Shown one piece after another: positions 1-5,166 of a DNA stretch of 6,947 nt. The position numbers and the translations under genes are program-made. Numbering within the stretch: the stretch's first letter is position 1; each line of letters opens with the position of its first letter. The notes beneath the pieces are model-generated. The model was not told the origin of the DNA and ran no database searches. It saw only the letters and a list, made by a program, of their open reading frames with translations. The stretch lies in the NCBI GenBank assembly GCA_964606055.1, contig CAZSFA010000147.1, positions 1 to 6,947 of the forward strand. The letters run 5' to 3'. This DNA comes from Roseitalea sp964606055 (lineage in GTDB: Bacteria; Pseudomonadota; Alphaproteobacteria; Rhizobiales; Rhizobiaceae).

Positions 1-557
1 GGCTTGACGAGCGCGATCAGATGCGCGCCCGGCGCCGCCAGTGCGAGCGCCGGCGGCAGCGCGATTTTGAGCGAGATGAAGCTGACATCGCAGACGATCA
101 CCGTGGGCCGCACCCCGCCCAGATGATCGCGCGTCAGATCACGCGCGTTCAGCCCTTCGGTCAGGACAATGCGGGTATCGCCGCGCAGCGACGCATCCAG
201 CTGCCCGTGCCCGACGTCGACGGCGTGCACCGTGGCTGCGCCATGTTCGATGAGGACTTGCGTGAAGCCGCCGGTCGAAGCGCCCAGATCGAGGCAGACC
301 GCGCCGCCGACGGGCACGTCGAACGTTTCGAGCGCCGCCGTCAGCTTGAGCGCGGCCCGCGAGACATAGGCCCGGGCCGGATCGTCGATCGTGATCGTCG
401 CCTCGGATCGGACGAGCATGCCCGGCTTGTCGGCGGTCCTGCCGTCGACGCGCACCGTGCCGCGCCCGATCGCGTCGCGGGCGCGGGAGCGCGTTGCGCA
501 AAGGCCGCGCGCAACGAGTGCGCGGTCGAGCCGGTCCTTGTCGGTCGGGTTTGCCAT
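1..557 (-). CDS. tlyA: TlyA-family rRNA 2'-O-methyltransferase, 3' end cut by window edge
   Basis: TlyA-family proteins transfer a methyl group from S-adenosylmethionine to a cytidine 2'-OH in 16S and/or 23S rRNA. They are often mislabelled hemolysin. The frame reads from ATG at 557 to the window edge without a stop, giving 185 complete codons. Residues about 8-65 form an S4 RNA-binding domain (RLDRALVARGLCATRSRARD). The Rossmann methyltransferase domain follows: YVSRAALKL at 64-72, the SAM-binding loop LDLGASTGGF at 89-98, CDVSFISL at 156-163, and LVKP at the edge. K71, D157 and K185 match three positions of the K-D-K-E tetrad of FtsJ-like 2'-O-methyltransferases; the glutamate would lie in the missing part (family length about 240-270). 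The start is fixed by an in-frame TGA at 585-587 with no other start codon between. No clear Shine-Dalgarno precedes it; a hairpin at 565-587 sits there instead. It is last in the left-hand gene group, where alphaproteobacteria often place tlyA near xseB. Confidence 0.93.
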   Translation of the reverse strand, partial: MANPTDKDRLDRALVARGLCATRSRARDAIGRGTVRVDGRTADKPGMLVRSEATITIDDPARAYVSRAALKLTAALETFDVPVGGAVCLDLGASTGGFTQVLIEHGAATVHAVDVGHGQLDASLRGDTRIVLTEGLNARDLTRDHLGGVRPTVIVCDVSFISLKIALPPALALAAPGAHLIALVK

Positions 558-564
558 CGGCGCG

Positions 565-587
565 TGATCGCCCGGTGCGGGCGATCA
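565..587 (-). other. Perfect 10-bp hairpin just upstream of the tlyA start
   Basis: TGATCGCCCG pairs perfectly with CGGGCGATCA around a 3-nt loop. It ends 7 nt before the tlyA ATG, where a Shine-Dalgarno would be expected and none is visible. It could hinder or pace tlyA translation, act as a DNA dyad for a protein, or form a 3' stem for the upstream transcript. No T-run follows in the transcribed direction, so it is not a standard intrinsic terminator. The structure is seen directly; the role is not known. Confidence 0.55.
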
Positions 588-612
588 TGCAAGCATCCGG
601 CATCGGTGTCCG

Positions 613-630
613 GCGGTCTCAGAAGACCGC
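613..630 (-). other. 7-bp hairpin with the stop codon of the secreted-protein gene in its loop
   Basis: GCGGTCT pairs perfectly with AGACCGC around a 4-nt loop. On the coding strand the loop is TCTG, so the TGA stop of the small secreted protein (619-621) begins in the loop. Stems at a stop codon can stabilise the mRNA end or slow exonucleases. At 7 bp in GC-rich DNA it may also be a chance pairing. Confidence 0.35.
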
Positions 631-975
631 GTGCGCGTAGCCCGCATAGACGATCCGCACCGAGCGCCGCTCGGCCGGGACCGGGCGCGGCGCGAAATTG
701 TGCACCCCTAGCGGCACGCCCAGCCCCAGCCGCGCCGGCGACCATGTCGCCGAGACTGACTGCGTGGTCATGAAATCGGGCAGGAACACCGGCGTTTCGC
801 CGATGGCGATGGTCCCGCGCATCTCGCCCATGCGCGCGGCAACCTTGTCGGCCACGGCCTGTGCGATCATCGGATCAAAGCGCGGCTCTGCCGCCGCGTC
901 GCTCGCCGCAACGGTGGACACTGCCATGACCACCGCGACGGCAAGCCGTCTGGATAGTTTCGCCCCTGAAAGCAT
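619..975 (-). CDS. Small secreted or periplasmic protein of unknown function
   Basis: I do not recognise a family for this 118-residue protein. The N-terminus looks like a Sec signal peptide: positive residues at 6-10 (KLSRR), a hydrophobic core at about 11-24 (LAVAVVMAVSTVAA), then an AAA motif at 27-29 suggesting cleavage before E30. The mature part of about 89 residues has no cysteine, so it is neither a lipoprotein nor disulfide-bonded. It has a possible helix at 34-52, then a segment rich in beta-formers and prolines (TPVFLPDFMTTQSVSATW at 61-78), and ends in aromatic residues (VYAGYAHAVF). The start is the ATG at 975, which gives a complete signal peptide; the Shine-Dalgarno is weak. 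It lies 144 nt after the pirin stop and 61 nt before tlyA, with hairpins on both sides. The signal peptide and the matching strand favour a real gene. A periplasmic or surface role is inference. Confidence 0.7.
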   Translation of the reverse strand: MLSGAKLSRRLAVAVVMAVSTVAASDAAAEPRFDPMIAQAVADKVAARMGEMRGTIAIGETPVFLPDFMTTQSVSATWSPARLGLGVPLGVHNFAPRPVPAERRSVRIVYAGYAHAVF

Positions 976-987
976 TTGTTCTGACGC

Positions 988-1015
988 CCCGTCATTCTTG
1001 CTTTTGAATGACGGG
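988..1015 (-). other. Perfect 10-bp inverted repeat in the leader of the secreted-protein gene
   Basis: CCCGTCATTC and GAATGACGGG pair perfectly around an 8-nt loop, 12 nt upstream of the ATG at 975. This segment is less GC-rich than its surroundings, so a perfect 10-bp dyad is less likely to be chance here. Neither direction shows a T-run after the stem, so it is not a classic terminator for pirin. It could be an operator or an RNA stem controlling translation of the secreted protein. Confidence 0.55.
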
Positions 1016-1043
1016 ATATCAGGGGTGCGTTATTTCGACGCAA
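1016..1043 (-). promoter_or_regulatory. Weak candidate sigma-70 promoter for the secreted-protein gene
   Basis: On the minus strand TTGCGT (1038-1043) and TGATAT (1016-1021) are separated by 16 nt, resembling -35 and -10 boxes. Initiation would fall around 1009-1010, inside the inverted repeat at 988-1015, which would suit an operator. This is the longest intergenic stretch of the window and the most AT-rich, but the matches are partial (3/6 and 4/6 of consensus). Confidence 0.2.
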
Positions 1044-1119
1044 AGAAACGCGGTGAAAGCTTGGCAAAGGCGTGCGGTAAACAGCCGGTGAATCCGCGCG
1101 CTTTCTGAGGCGATACAAC

Positions 1120-2195
1120 CTAGCCCGGCAGGGGAATGAACTCTTCTTCATCGCCGGGCACGATGTCAAAGCGGCCGGTCTTCCATTCCTGCTTGGCCTG
1201 CTCGATGCGCTCTTTCGACGAGGACACGAAGTTCCACCAGATATGGCGCGGGCTGCCGATCGACGCACCGCCGAAGATCATGAACGCCGCCGGCCCGTCG
1301 GCTGCGCGCACGACGATCTCATCGCCCGGCCGGAACACCAAAAGCTGGTCGGCGGCGAACCGGTCGCCGGCGACGCTGATCGCGCCGTCGATGACGTAGA
1401 TCGCCCGCTCCTCGGTATCGGCGGGAATGTCGATCGCGCCGCCCGCGTCCAGCCGGACATCGACATAGAGCGTCTCGGAGAACTGGCTCACCTGCGATTT
1501 GGCGCCGTGGAAATCGCCGATCAGCACCGTCGCGCTGGCCTTGTCGCCATCGATCGCGCCCATCGTGGCGGCCGCCGTGTTCTCGAAGGCGGGCGCAATC
1601 TCCTCCTGCCCGTCAGGCAGCGCCAGCCAGGTCTGAAGGCCGGACATCGAGCGTGGCGTGCCGCGCGTTTCCTCCGGCGAGCGCTCCGAATGCACGATGC
1701 CGCGGCCGGCCGTCATCAGGTTGATGTCGCCCGGTGCGATGACCATTTCGGTGCCCAGCGAATCGCGGTGCCGGATCGTGCCGTCGAACAGGTATGTCAC
1801 CGTCGACAGGCCGATATGCGGATGCGGGCGCACGTCGATCGCCTGGCCGGGGCGGAACACCGCCGGACCCATCCGGTCAAAGAAGATGAACGGGCCGACC
1901 ATCTTGCGCTTGCGCGAGGGCAGGGCGCGGCGCACCTGAAAGCCGCCCAGATCCTTGGCGNNNNNNNNNNNNNNNNNNNNNNNNNNNNNNNNNNNNNNNN
2001 NNNNNNNNNNNNNNNNNNNNNNNNNNNNNNNNNNNNNNNNNNNNNNNNNNNNNNNNNNNNGCGCTTGCGCGAGGGCAGGGCGCGGCGCACCTGAAAGCCG
2101 CCCAGATCCTTGGCGGCGGGAATGATCAGCGTCTCAAGGGCGTCGCAGGCAAACGCATCGCCCGCTTCGGGATCGGGTCCGGGAAAGAAACTCAT
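1120..2195 (-). CDS. Pirin-family protein, intact gene interrupted only by an assembly gap
   Basis: Pirins are bicupin metalloproteins; bacterial members include quercetin dioxygenases and modulators of central metabolism, and the role of this one is not known. Removing 155 bases (100 N plus one copy of the 55-bp flanking duplicate) joins the two parts in one frame of 306 residues. Numbering in that protein: GGFQVRRALPSRKRKMVGPF at 32-51, FFDRMGP at 53-59, RPHPHIGLSTVTYLF at 71-85 and GRGIVHSER at 112-120. H73, H75, H117 and E119 match the His-His-His-Glu metal site of pirins. The C-terminal cupin ends with the family-typical region PRHIWWNFVSSSKERIEQAK. The ATG at 2195 has GAGG at 2202-2205, 6 nt upstream; a GTG at 2240 is less likely. 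As written in the scaffold the frame is shifted across the gap, so an automatic caller would produce two fragments. It follows xseB after 128 nt. Confidence 0.93.
1906..1960. repeat. Left copy of an exact 55-bp duplicate at the gap edge
   Basis: These 55 bases, ending at the first N, are identical to 2061-2115, which begins right after the last N. Both copies encode the same pirin residues (about 29-46). This is the pattern left when two contigs overlapping by 55 bases are joined with a fixed spacer and not merged. Confidence 0.97.
1961..2060. other. Scaffold gap of exactly 100 N
   Basis: One hundred unknown bases, the customary placeholder for a gap of unknown length. The identical 55-bp flanks and the restored pirin frame indicate that no sequence is missing: the true distance between the contig ends is an overlap of 55 bp. 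Confidence 0.97.
2061..2115. repeat. Right copy of the exact 55-bp duplicate at the gap edge
   Basis: Identical to 1906-1960 over its whole length. Fifty-five is a common k-mer size in de Bruijn assemblers, which leave overlaps of k between adjoining contigs. The duplicate is therefore probably not a biological repeat. Confidence 0.97.
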
Positions 2196-2217
2196 GATGG
2201 GCCTCGCTTGAACATCG

Positions 2218-2233
2218 GGCGCGTGATCGCGCC
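2218..2233 (-). other. 6-bp GC hairpin in the pirin leader
   Basis: GGCGCG pairs with CGCGCC around a 4-nt loop in the 128-nt xseB-pirin gap, upstream of the pirin ribosome-binding site. It may be a leader stem, but a stem this short and GC-rich can arise by chance. I see no convincing promoter in the rest of this gap (2196-2323), so pirin may be read through from xseB. Confidence 0.25.
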
Positions 2234-2323
2234 AACCCACACATAGAGCGGTGCAACGATGGGCGCGAGCGGCCGCGACTGCACGGATCGTTCACCAACT
2301 GACGCCCGTTGGGAGCTTGATGT

Positions 2324-2572
2324 TCACCCTTCGAGCGGTTCGGTGCCCGTCGCTTCGCCGGCGCGGCCGGTCTTGATCTTCTCGATCTTCAGTTCGGCCG
2401 CCTTGAGCAGCGCGTCGCAACGCGCGCGCAGCGCTTCGCCGCGCTCATAGATCGCAATGCTCTCCTCGAGCGCCACATCGCCGCGCTCCAGCCGGTCGAC
2501 GATCGTCTCCAGTTCCTCAAGCGCCTTTTCAAACGGCAGCGCCTGCACGTCCTTGTGTGTCTGGTCAGCCAT
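2324..2572 (-). CDS. xseB: Exodeoxyribonuclease VII small subunit
   Basis: XseB is the small subunit of exonuclease VII. Several copies bind the catalytic XseA subunit, and the complex degrades single-stranded DNA to oligonucleotides in repair. The 82-residue product has the usual length and the family core FEKALEELETIVDRLERGDV at 14-33, followed by ALEESIAIYERGEALRARCD at 34-53 and LLKAAELKIEKI at 55-66, which together form the helical hairpin. The tail of about 15 residues is poorly conserved. The ATG at 2572 has AAAGG at 2578-2582, 5 nt upstream; this overlaps the stop codon of the deacetylase-like gene, and only 9 nt separate the two genes, so they are probably co-transcribed and translationally coupled. 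xseA is not in the window. Confidence 0.97.
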   Translation of the reverse strand: MADQTHKDVQALPFEKALEELETIVDRLERGDVALEESIAIYERGEALRARCDALLKAAELKIEKIKTGRAGEATGTEPLEG

Positions 2573-2581
2573 GATCGCCTT

Positions 2582-3511
2582 TCATCCTCCCATCAGCCGG
2601 TTGACATGGGCCGCCACCGAGCCGGCCAGCCCCTTCAGATCGTATCCGCCTTCCAGAAGGCTGACGAGCCGGCCGCCCGCATTCCGGTCGCTGGCTGCCA
2701 TCACCTGTCCGGTCGCCCAGTCGAAATCGTCCTCGACCAGATTGATGTTGGCGAGCGGATCGCGGTGATGGGCGTCAAAGCCCGCCGAAACGATGATCAG
2801 ATCGGGCGCGAAATCATCGACCGCGCCCAGAATGCGCGTCGAAAACGCCTCGCGGAACGCCTCGCCGTCATCGCCTGCCGCGAGCGGTGTGTTGACGATG
2901 GTGCCGTGCGCTCCGGTCTCGCCCTCCGCGCCGGTGCCCGGGTAGAGCGGCATCTGATGGGTTGAGCAGTAAAGGATGCTGGCATCGTCCCAGACGATGT
3001 CCTGGGTGCCGTTGCCGTGGTGCACATCCCAGTCGATGATCGCCACACGCTCGGCGCCGTGCGCCCGCTGCGCGTGACGGGCCGCGATCACCGCATTGTT
3101 GAACAGGCAGAACCCCATCGCGGTGGTCTTTTCGGCGTGGTGGCCCGGTGGCCGCGCGGCAACGAACGCATTGTCCGCCTCGCCCGCAAACACCGTGTCG
3201 ACCGCCGCCATCGCCGCGCCGATGGCGTGCAGCGCGGCCTCAAGGCTCCTGGGGCTGGCAACGGTGTCCTCGTCGACCCGCGACAGGCCCGTTTCCGGGA
3301 TCTGCGCGCGCACGCTTTCAAGGTGCTCGGCGGGGTGGGCGAGCAGCACCGCCTCGGCGTCCGCGCGCGGCGCCTGAACCCGGTCGAGGCCGGCGAACAT
3401 GTCGTGTTGCAGCACCGCCTCGATGGCGCGCAGGCGGTCGGGCCGCTCGGGATGGCCGGGCGGCGTGACGTGTTCGAGGAACACCGGATGGGTGTAGATG
3501 CGTGTGGCCAT
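2582..3511 (-). CDS. Class II histone deacetylase-like zinc amidohydrolase
   Basis: Bacterial members of this family hydrolyse acetamide bonds in acetylpolyamines, acetyl-lysine or similar compounds, using one zinc ion. The 309-residue protein shows the whole catalytic set: PPGHHAE with the charge-relay pair H124/H125, GFCLFNN at 133-139, DWDVHHGNG with zinc ligands D162 and H164, SAGFDAHHRDPL with zinc ligand D246, and EGGYDL with the catalytic tyrosine Y290. THPVFLEHVTPPGHPERPDR near the N-terminus is typical of the class II type. I chose the ATG at 3511 because homologues usually begin 7-10 residues before the THP motif; an in-frame ATG at 3523 would add four residues, and neither has a clear Shine-Dalgarno. 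The stop lies 9 nt before xseB, a pairing known in related alphaproteobacteria. Substrate unknown; acetylpolyamine or a protein lysine are both possible. Confidence 0.93.
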   Translation of the reverse strand: MATRIYTHPVFLEHVTPPGHPERPDRLRAIEAVLQHDMFAGLDRVQAPRADAEAVLLAHPAEHLESVRAQIPETGLSRVDEDTVASPRSLEAALHAIGAAMAAVDTVFAGEADNAFVAARPPGHHAEKTTAMGFCLFNNAVIAARHAQRAHGAERVAIIDWDVHHGNGTQDIVWDDASILYCSTHQMPLYPGTGAEGETGAHGTIVNTPLAAGDDGEAFREAFSTRILGAVDDFAPDLIIVSAGFDAHHRDPLANINLVEDDFDWATGQVMAASDRNAGGRLVSLLEGGYDLKGLAGSVAAHVNRLMGG

Positions 3512-3532
3512 GGCGCGATGCATAGAACGGCT

Positions 3533-3565
3533 GGGCGCCGAAGGGAAACGGTTCCTTCGCCGCCC
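3533..3565 (-). terminator. Imperfect 13-bp hairpin between the two gene groups
   Basis: Five GC pairs (3533-3537 with 3561-3565), one C-C mismatch, six pairs (3539-3544 with 3554-3559), one bulged G and two A-T pairs enclose a 4-nt loop. It sits in the 88-nt gap between the NTF2-like stop (3600) and the deacetylase start (3511). It would be a natural transcript end for the right-hand cassette. No T-run follows, so it is not a canonical intrinsic terminator; it may instead act as an mRNA-stabilising stem. Confidence 0.35.
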
Positions 3566-3599
3566 GCGCGCCGCCGATGGCGGGCCGTTCGGTGGCCGC

Positions 3600-4082
3600 T
3601 CAGCTCAGCGGAAACGGGATGTAGCCGACGAAGCTTGCGATCTTCCAGGTGCCGTCGATCCGGTGGCAGAAATAGAGCGTCTGCCAGTTGAGCCGGTCGA
3701 CCGTGCCGTCCGCGCGGGTCAGCGAACCGTCGAACTTCTTGTGCAGCACCGCCCTGTCGCCGGAAATCTCCATGTCGCGCAGATTGGTGGTCTGGAAGAG
3801 CGCCGGCCGCACCGGCTCGGCATACTCGACCCTGGCCGATTCCTCGGCCTGGCGCAGCCATTCGTCGCGATAGGCTTCAAGCGTGGGAAAGGCGAGCCGC
3901 CAGCCATCGGGATTGGACAGGAAGTGCCCATGCAGGCCGAAGAACCGGTCGGTGGCGAAATCGTTCTCCACCATCGACCAGTCGCACGCCAGAAACGCGT
4001 CGATGTCGCGCGTGACCAGCATGTTCCACAGGTAATGGCGGTCCGCGTCACCGGGCGGAAACGGGTTTTGTTCATAGTTCAT
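3600..4082 (-). CDS. NTF2-like / SnoaL-like small protein
   Basis: The 160-residue product resembles the NTF2-like superfamily: small cone-shaped alpha+beta proteins that act as isomerases, hydrolases, dehydratases or ligand-binding subunits. Visible features are an N-terminal helix with VTRDIDAFLACDWSMVENDF at 23-42, a helix at about 66-83, and antiparallel strands ending in NWQTLYFCHRIDGTWKIASF at 132-151, the usual closing W-K-I pattern. There is no signal peptide, so it is cytoplasmic. I cannot assign a reaction; H51, H53, D59 and the buried tryptophans could line a pocket. The ATG at 4082 has AGGAA at 4090-4094, 7 nt upstream. It starts 18 nt after the stop of the PLP-enzyme gene and so probably belongs to the same transcript. 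It may process or bind the product of that enzyme (inference). A regulatory ligand-binding role is an alternative. Confidence 0.82.
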   Translation of the reverse strand: MNYEQNPFPPGDADRHYLWNMLVTRDIDAFLACDWSMVENDFATDRFFGLHGHFLSNPDGWRLAFPTLEAYRDEWLRQAEESARVEYAEPVRPALFQTTNLRDMEISGDRAVLHKKFDGSLTRADGTVDRLNWQTLYFCHRIDGTWKIASFVGYIPFPLS

Positions 4083-4100
4083 CGTGTCGTTCCTGTTGTC

Positions 4101-5162
4101 TCAACGCACCAGCCCGCGGGCGGCCACCGTCACCGTGCCCTCGACCGCATCGCCACGGATCAGCGTCACGGTATCGAACAGGTTGGTGACCACGCAGACA
4201 TGGTTGGGGATCACCCGCACCTTGTCGCCGATCTTCGGTTTGGCCGACGAGGCGGACAGATCGACAACGCCATGTTCCTCGCTCAGCACGGTGATCACCG
4301 CGTCCGGGTACTCGACGATGTGGCCGTGGCCGGGCGCATCGACCCGGTCGGCGGCAAGCGCCTTGGAGCCGGTGTCAAGCACGGCGCGGGTGTCGGTCGG
4401 CCGGCTGACGACGGTGGCGAGCACCGTCAGCGCGCAATCGTCCAGCGTGCCATGGCCCCAGCCGACCTGCATCCGGTCCGAATAGATGTAGGTGCCCGGC
4501 CGGTGTTCGGTCGCCGCCGTGAAACCGGCGATGCGGTCCATGTCCGGCGTGCCGCCGACCGTGATGACCGGCGGTTCGAGCCCGTCCGCATGCAAAAGGT
4601 CACGCGCGCGCGTCAGCCACTGGTTGACATGGGCGATCCGGTTGGCCGGCTGGTAGGTCATCAGCCCGCCAAAGCGCAGCCCCGGCGCGGCGTCGATCTG
4701 AAGCGCGAGCTTGAGCGCGTCCTCGGGCGACTGCACGCCGCAGCGCCCCGCGCCGGTGTCGCATTCGACCAGCACCGTTAACGGGTGTGCCGCATTGGTG
4801 AAGCGATGCGCATAACCGGCGATCGTCCGGGCGCTGTCGGCAACCACCGACAGCGTCACCCGGTCGTGCAGCGCCGCCAGTCGGTCCAGCTTGCCCGCAC
4901 CCATGATGTTGAAGGTGATCAGGATATCGGAGATGCCGGCGTCGGCCATCACCTCGGCTTCGCCCAGCTTCTGGCAGTTGATGCCGCGCGCGCCAAGTTC
5001 GATCTGGCGTTTGGCGAACATCGGCAGCTTGTGCGTCTTGATGTGCGGGCGCAGCGTCAGGCCGGCCGCGTCGGCGCCGTCCTGGCCACGCTTGAGATTG
5101 GCCTCGACGCGGTCGAGATCGATCAGCACGGCGGGCGTGTCGAGGTCCGTCCACTGGGTCAC
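4101..5162 (-). CDS. D-threonine aldolase / D-serine dehydratase family PLP enzyme
   Basis: Fold-type III (alanine-racemase-like) PLP enzymes of this family cleave D-3-hydroxyamino acids to an aldehyde and glycine, or dehydrate D-serine, with help from a divalent metal. From GTG 5162 the protein has 353 residues, the usual length. Near the N-terminus is DTPAVLIDLDRVEANL, then RPHIKTHK with the PLP lysine K42, CQKLGEAE at 63-70, the DTGAGRCG loop at 135-142, GGTPD (phosphate grip) at 203-207, TGSKAL at 264-269, SEEHG at 294-298 and NHVCVVTN near the end. In the last motif H321 and C323 sit where the metal ligands lie. As I recall, His-x-Cys is the zinc pair of eukaryotic D-serine dehydratase and His-x-Asp the pair of characterised D-threonine aldolases, so dehydratase chemistry should be considered. 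A start at 5243 would overlap the regulator by 77 nt and add a non-family extension. It lies 4 nt after the rpiR-type gene. Confidence 0.9.
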   Translation of the reverse strand: MTQWTDLDTPAVLIDLDRVEANLKRGQDGADAAGLTLRPHIKTHKLPMFAKRQIELGARGINCQKLGEAEVMADAGISDILITFNIMGAGKLDRLAALHDRVTLSVVADSARTIAGYAHRFTNAAHPLTVLVECDTGAGRCGVQSPEDALKLALQIDAAPGLRFGGLMTYQPANRIAHVNQWLTRARDLLHADGLEPPVITVGGTPDMDRIAGFTAATEHRPGTYIYSDRMQVGWGHGTLDDCALTVLATVVSRPTDTRAVLDTGSKALAADRVDAPGHGHIVEYPDAVITVLSEEHGVVDLSASSAKPKIGDKVRVIPNHVCVVTNLFDTVTLIRGDAVEGTVTVAARGLVR

Positions 5163-5166
5163 GTAC

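Noticed and set aside
139..603. Minus-strand frame of 154 codons over the tlyA region
   Set aside because: Arginine-rich alternative frame. The true tlyA frame in the same DNA carries the S4 and methyltransferase motifs but has no stop inside the window.
988..1015. Rho-independent terminator for pirin
   Set aside because: The stem is good but no T-run follows on either strand, and the stem lies about 105 nt past the pirin stop, close to the next start codon.
698..1108. Plus-strand open frame of 136 codons opposite the small secreted protein
   Set aside because: No signal peptide, domain or ribosome-binding site. The minus-strand frame has a proper signal peptide and matches the strand of all neighbours.
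1906..2115. A real tandem duplication or mobile-element footprint around the N run
   Set aside because: The identity is perfect, reaches exactly to the Ns on both sides, equals a standard k-mer length, and its removal restores the pirin frame. An assembly artefact explains all four facts.
3498..4781. Plus-strand open frame of about 427 codons running against the deacetylase, NTF2-like and PLP-enzyme genes
   Set aside because: Its translation is arginine-, glycine- and valine-rich without any recognisable motif, and it crosses gene boundaries on the other strand. It is the usual antisense shadow of high-GC coding DNA.
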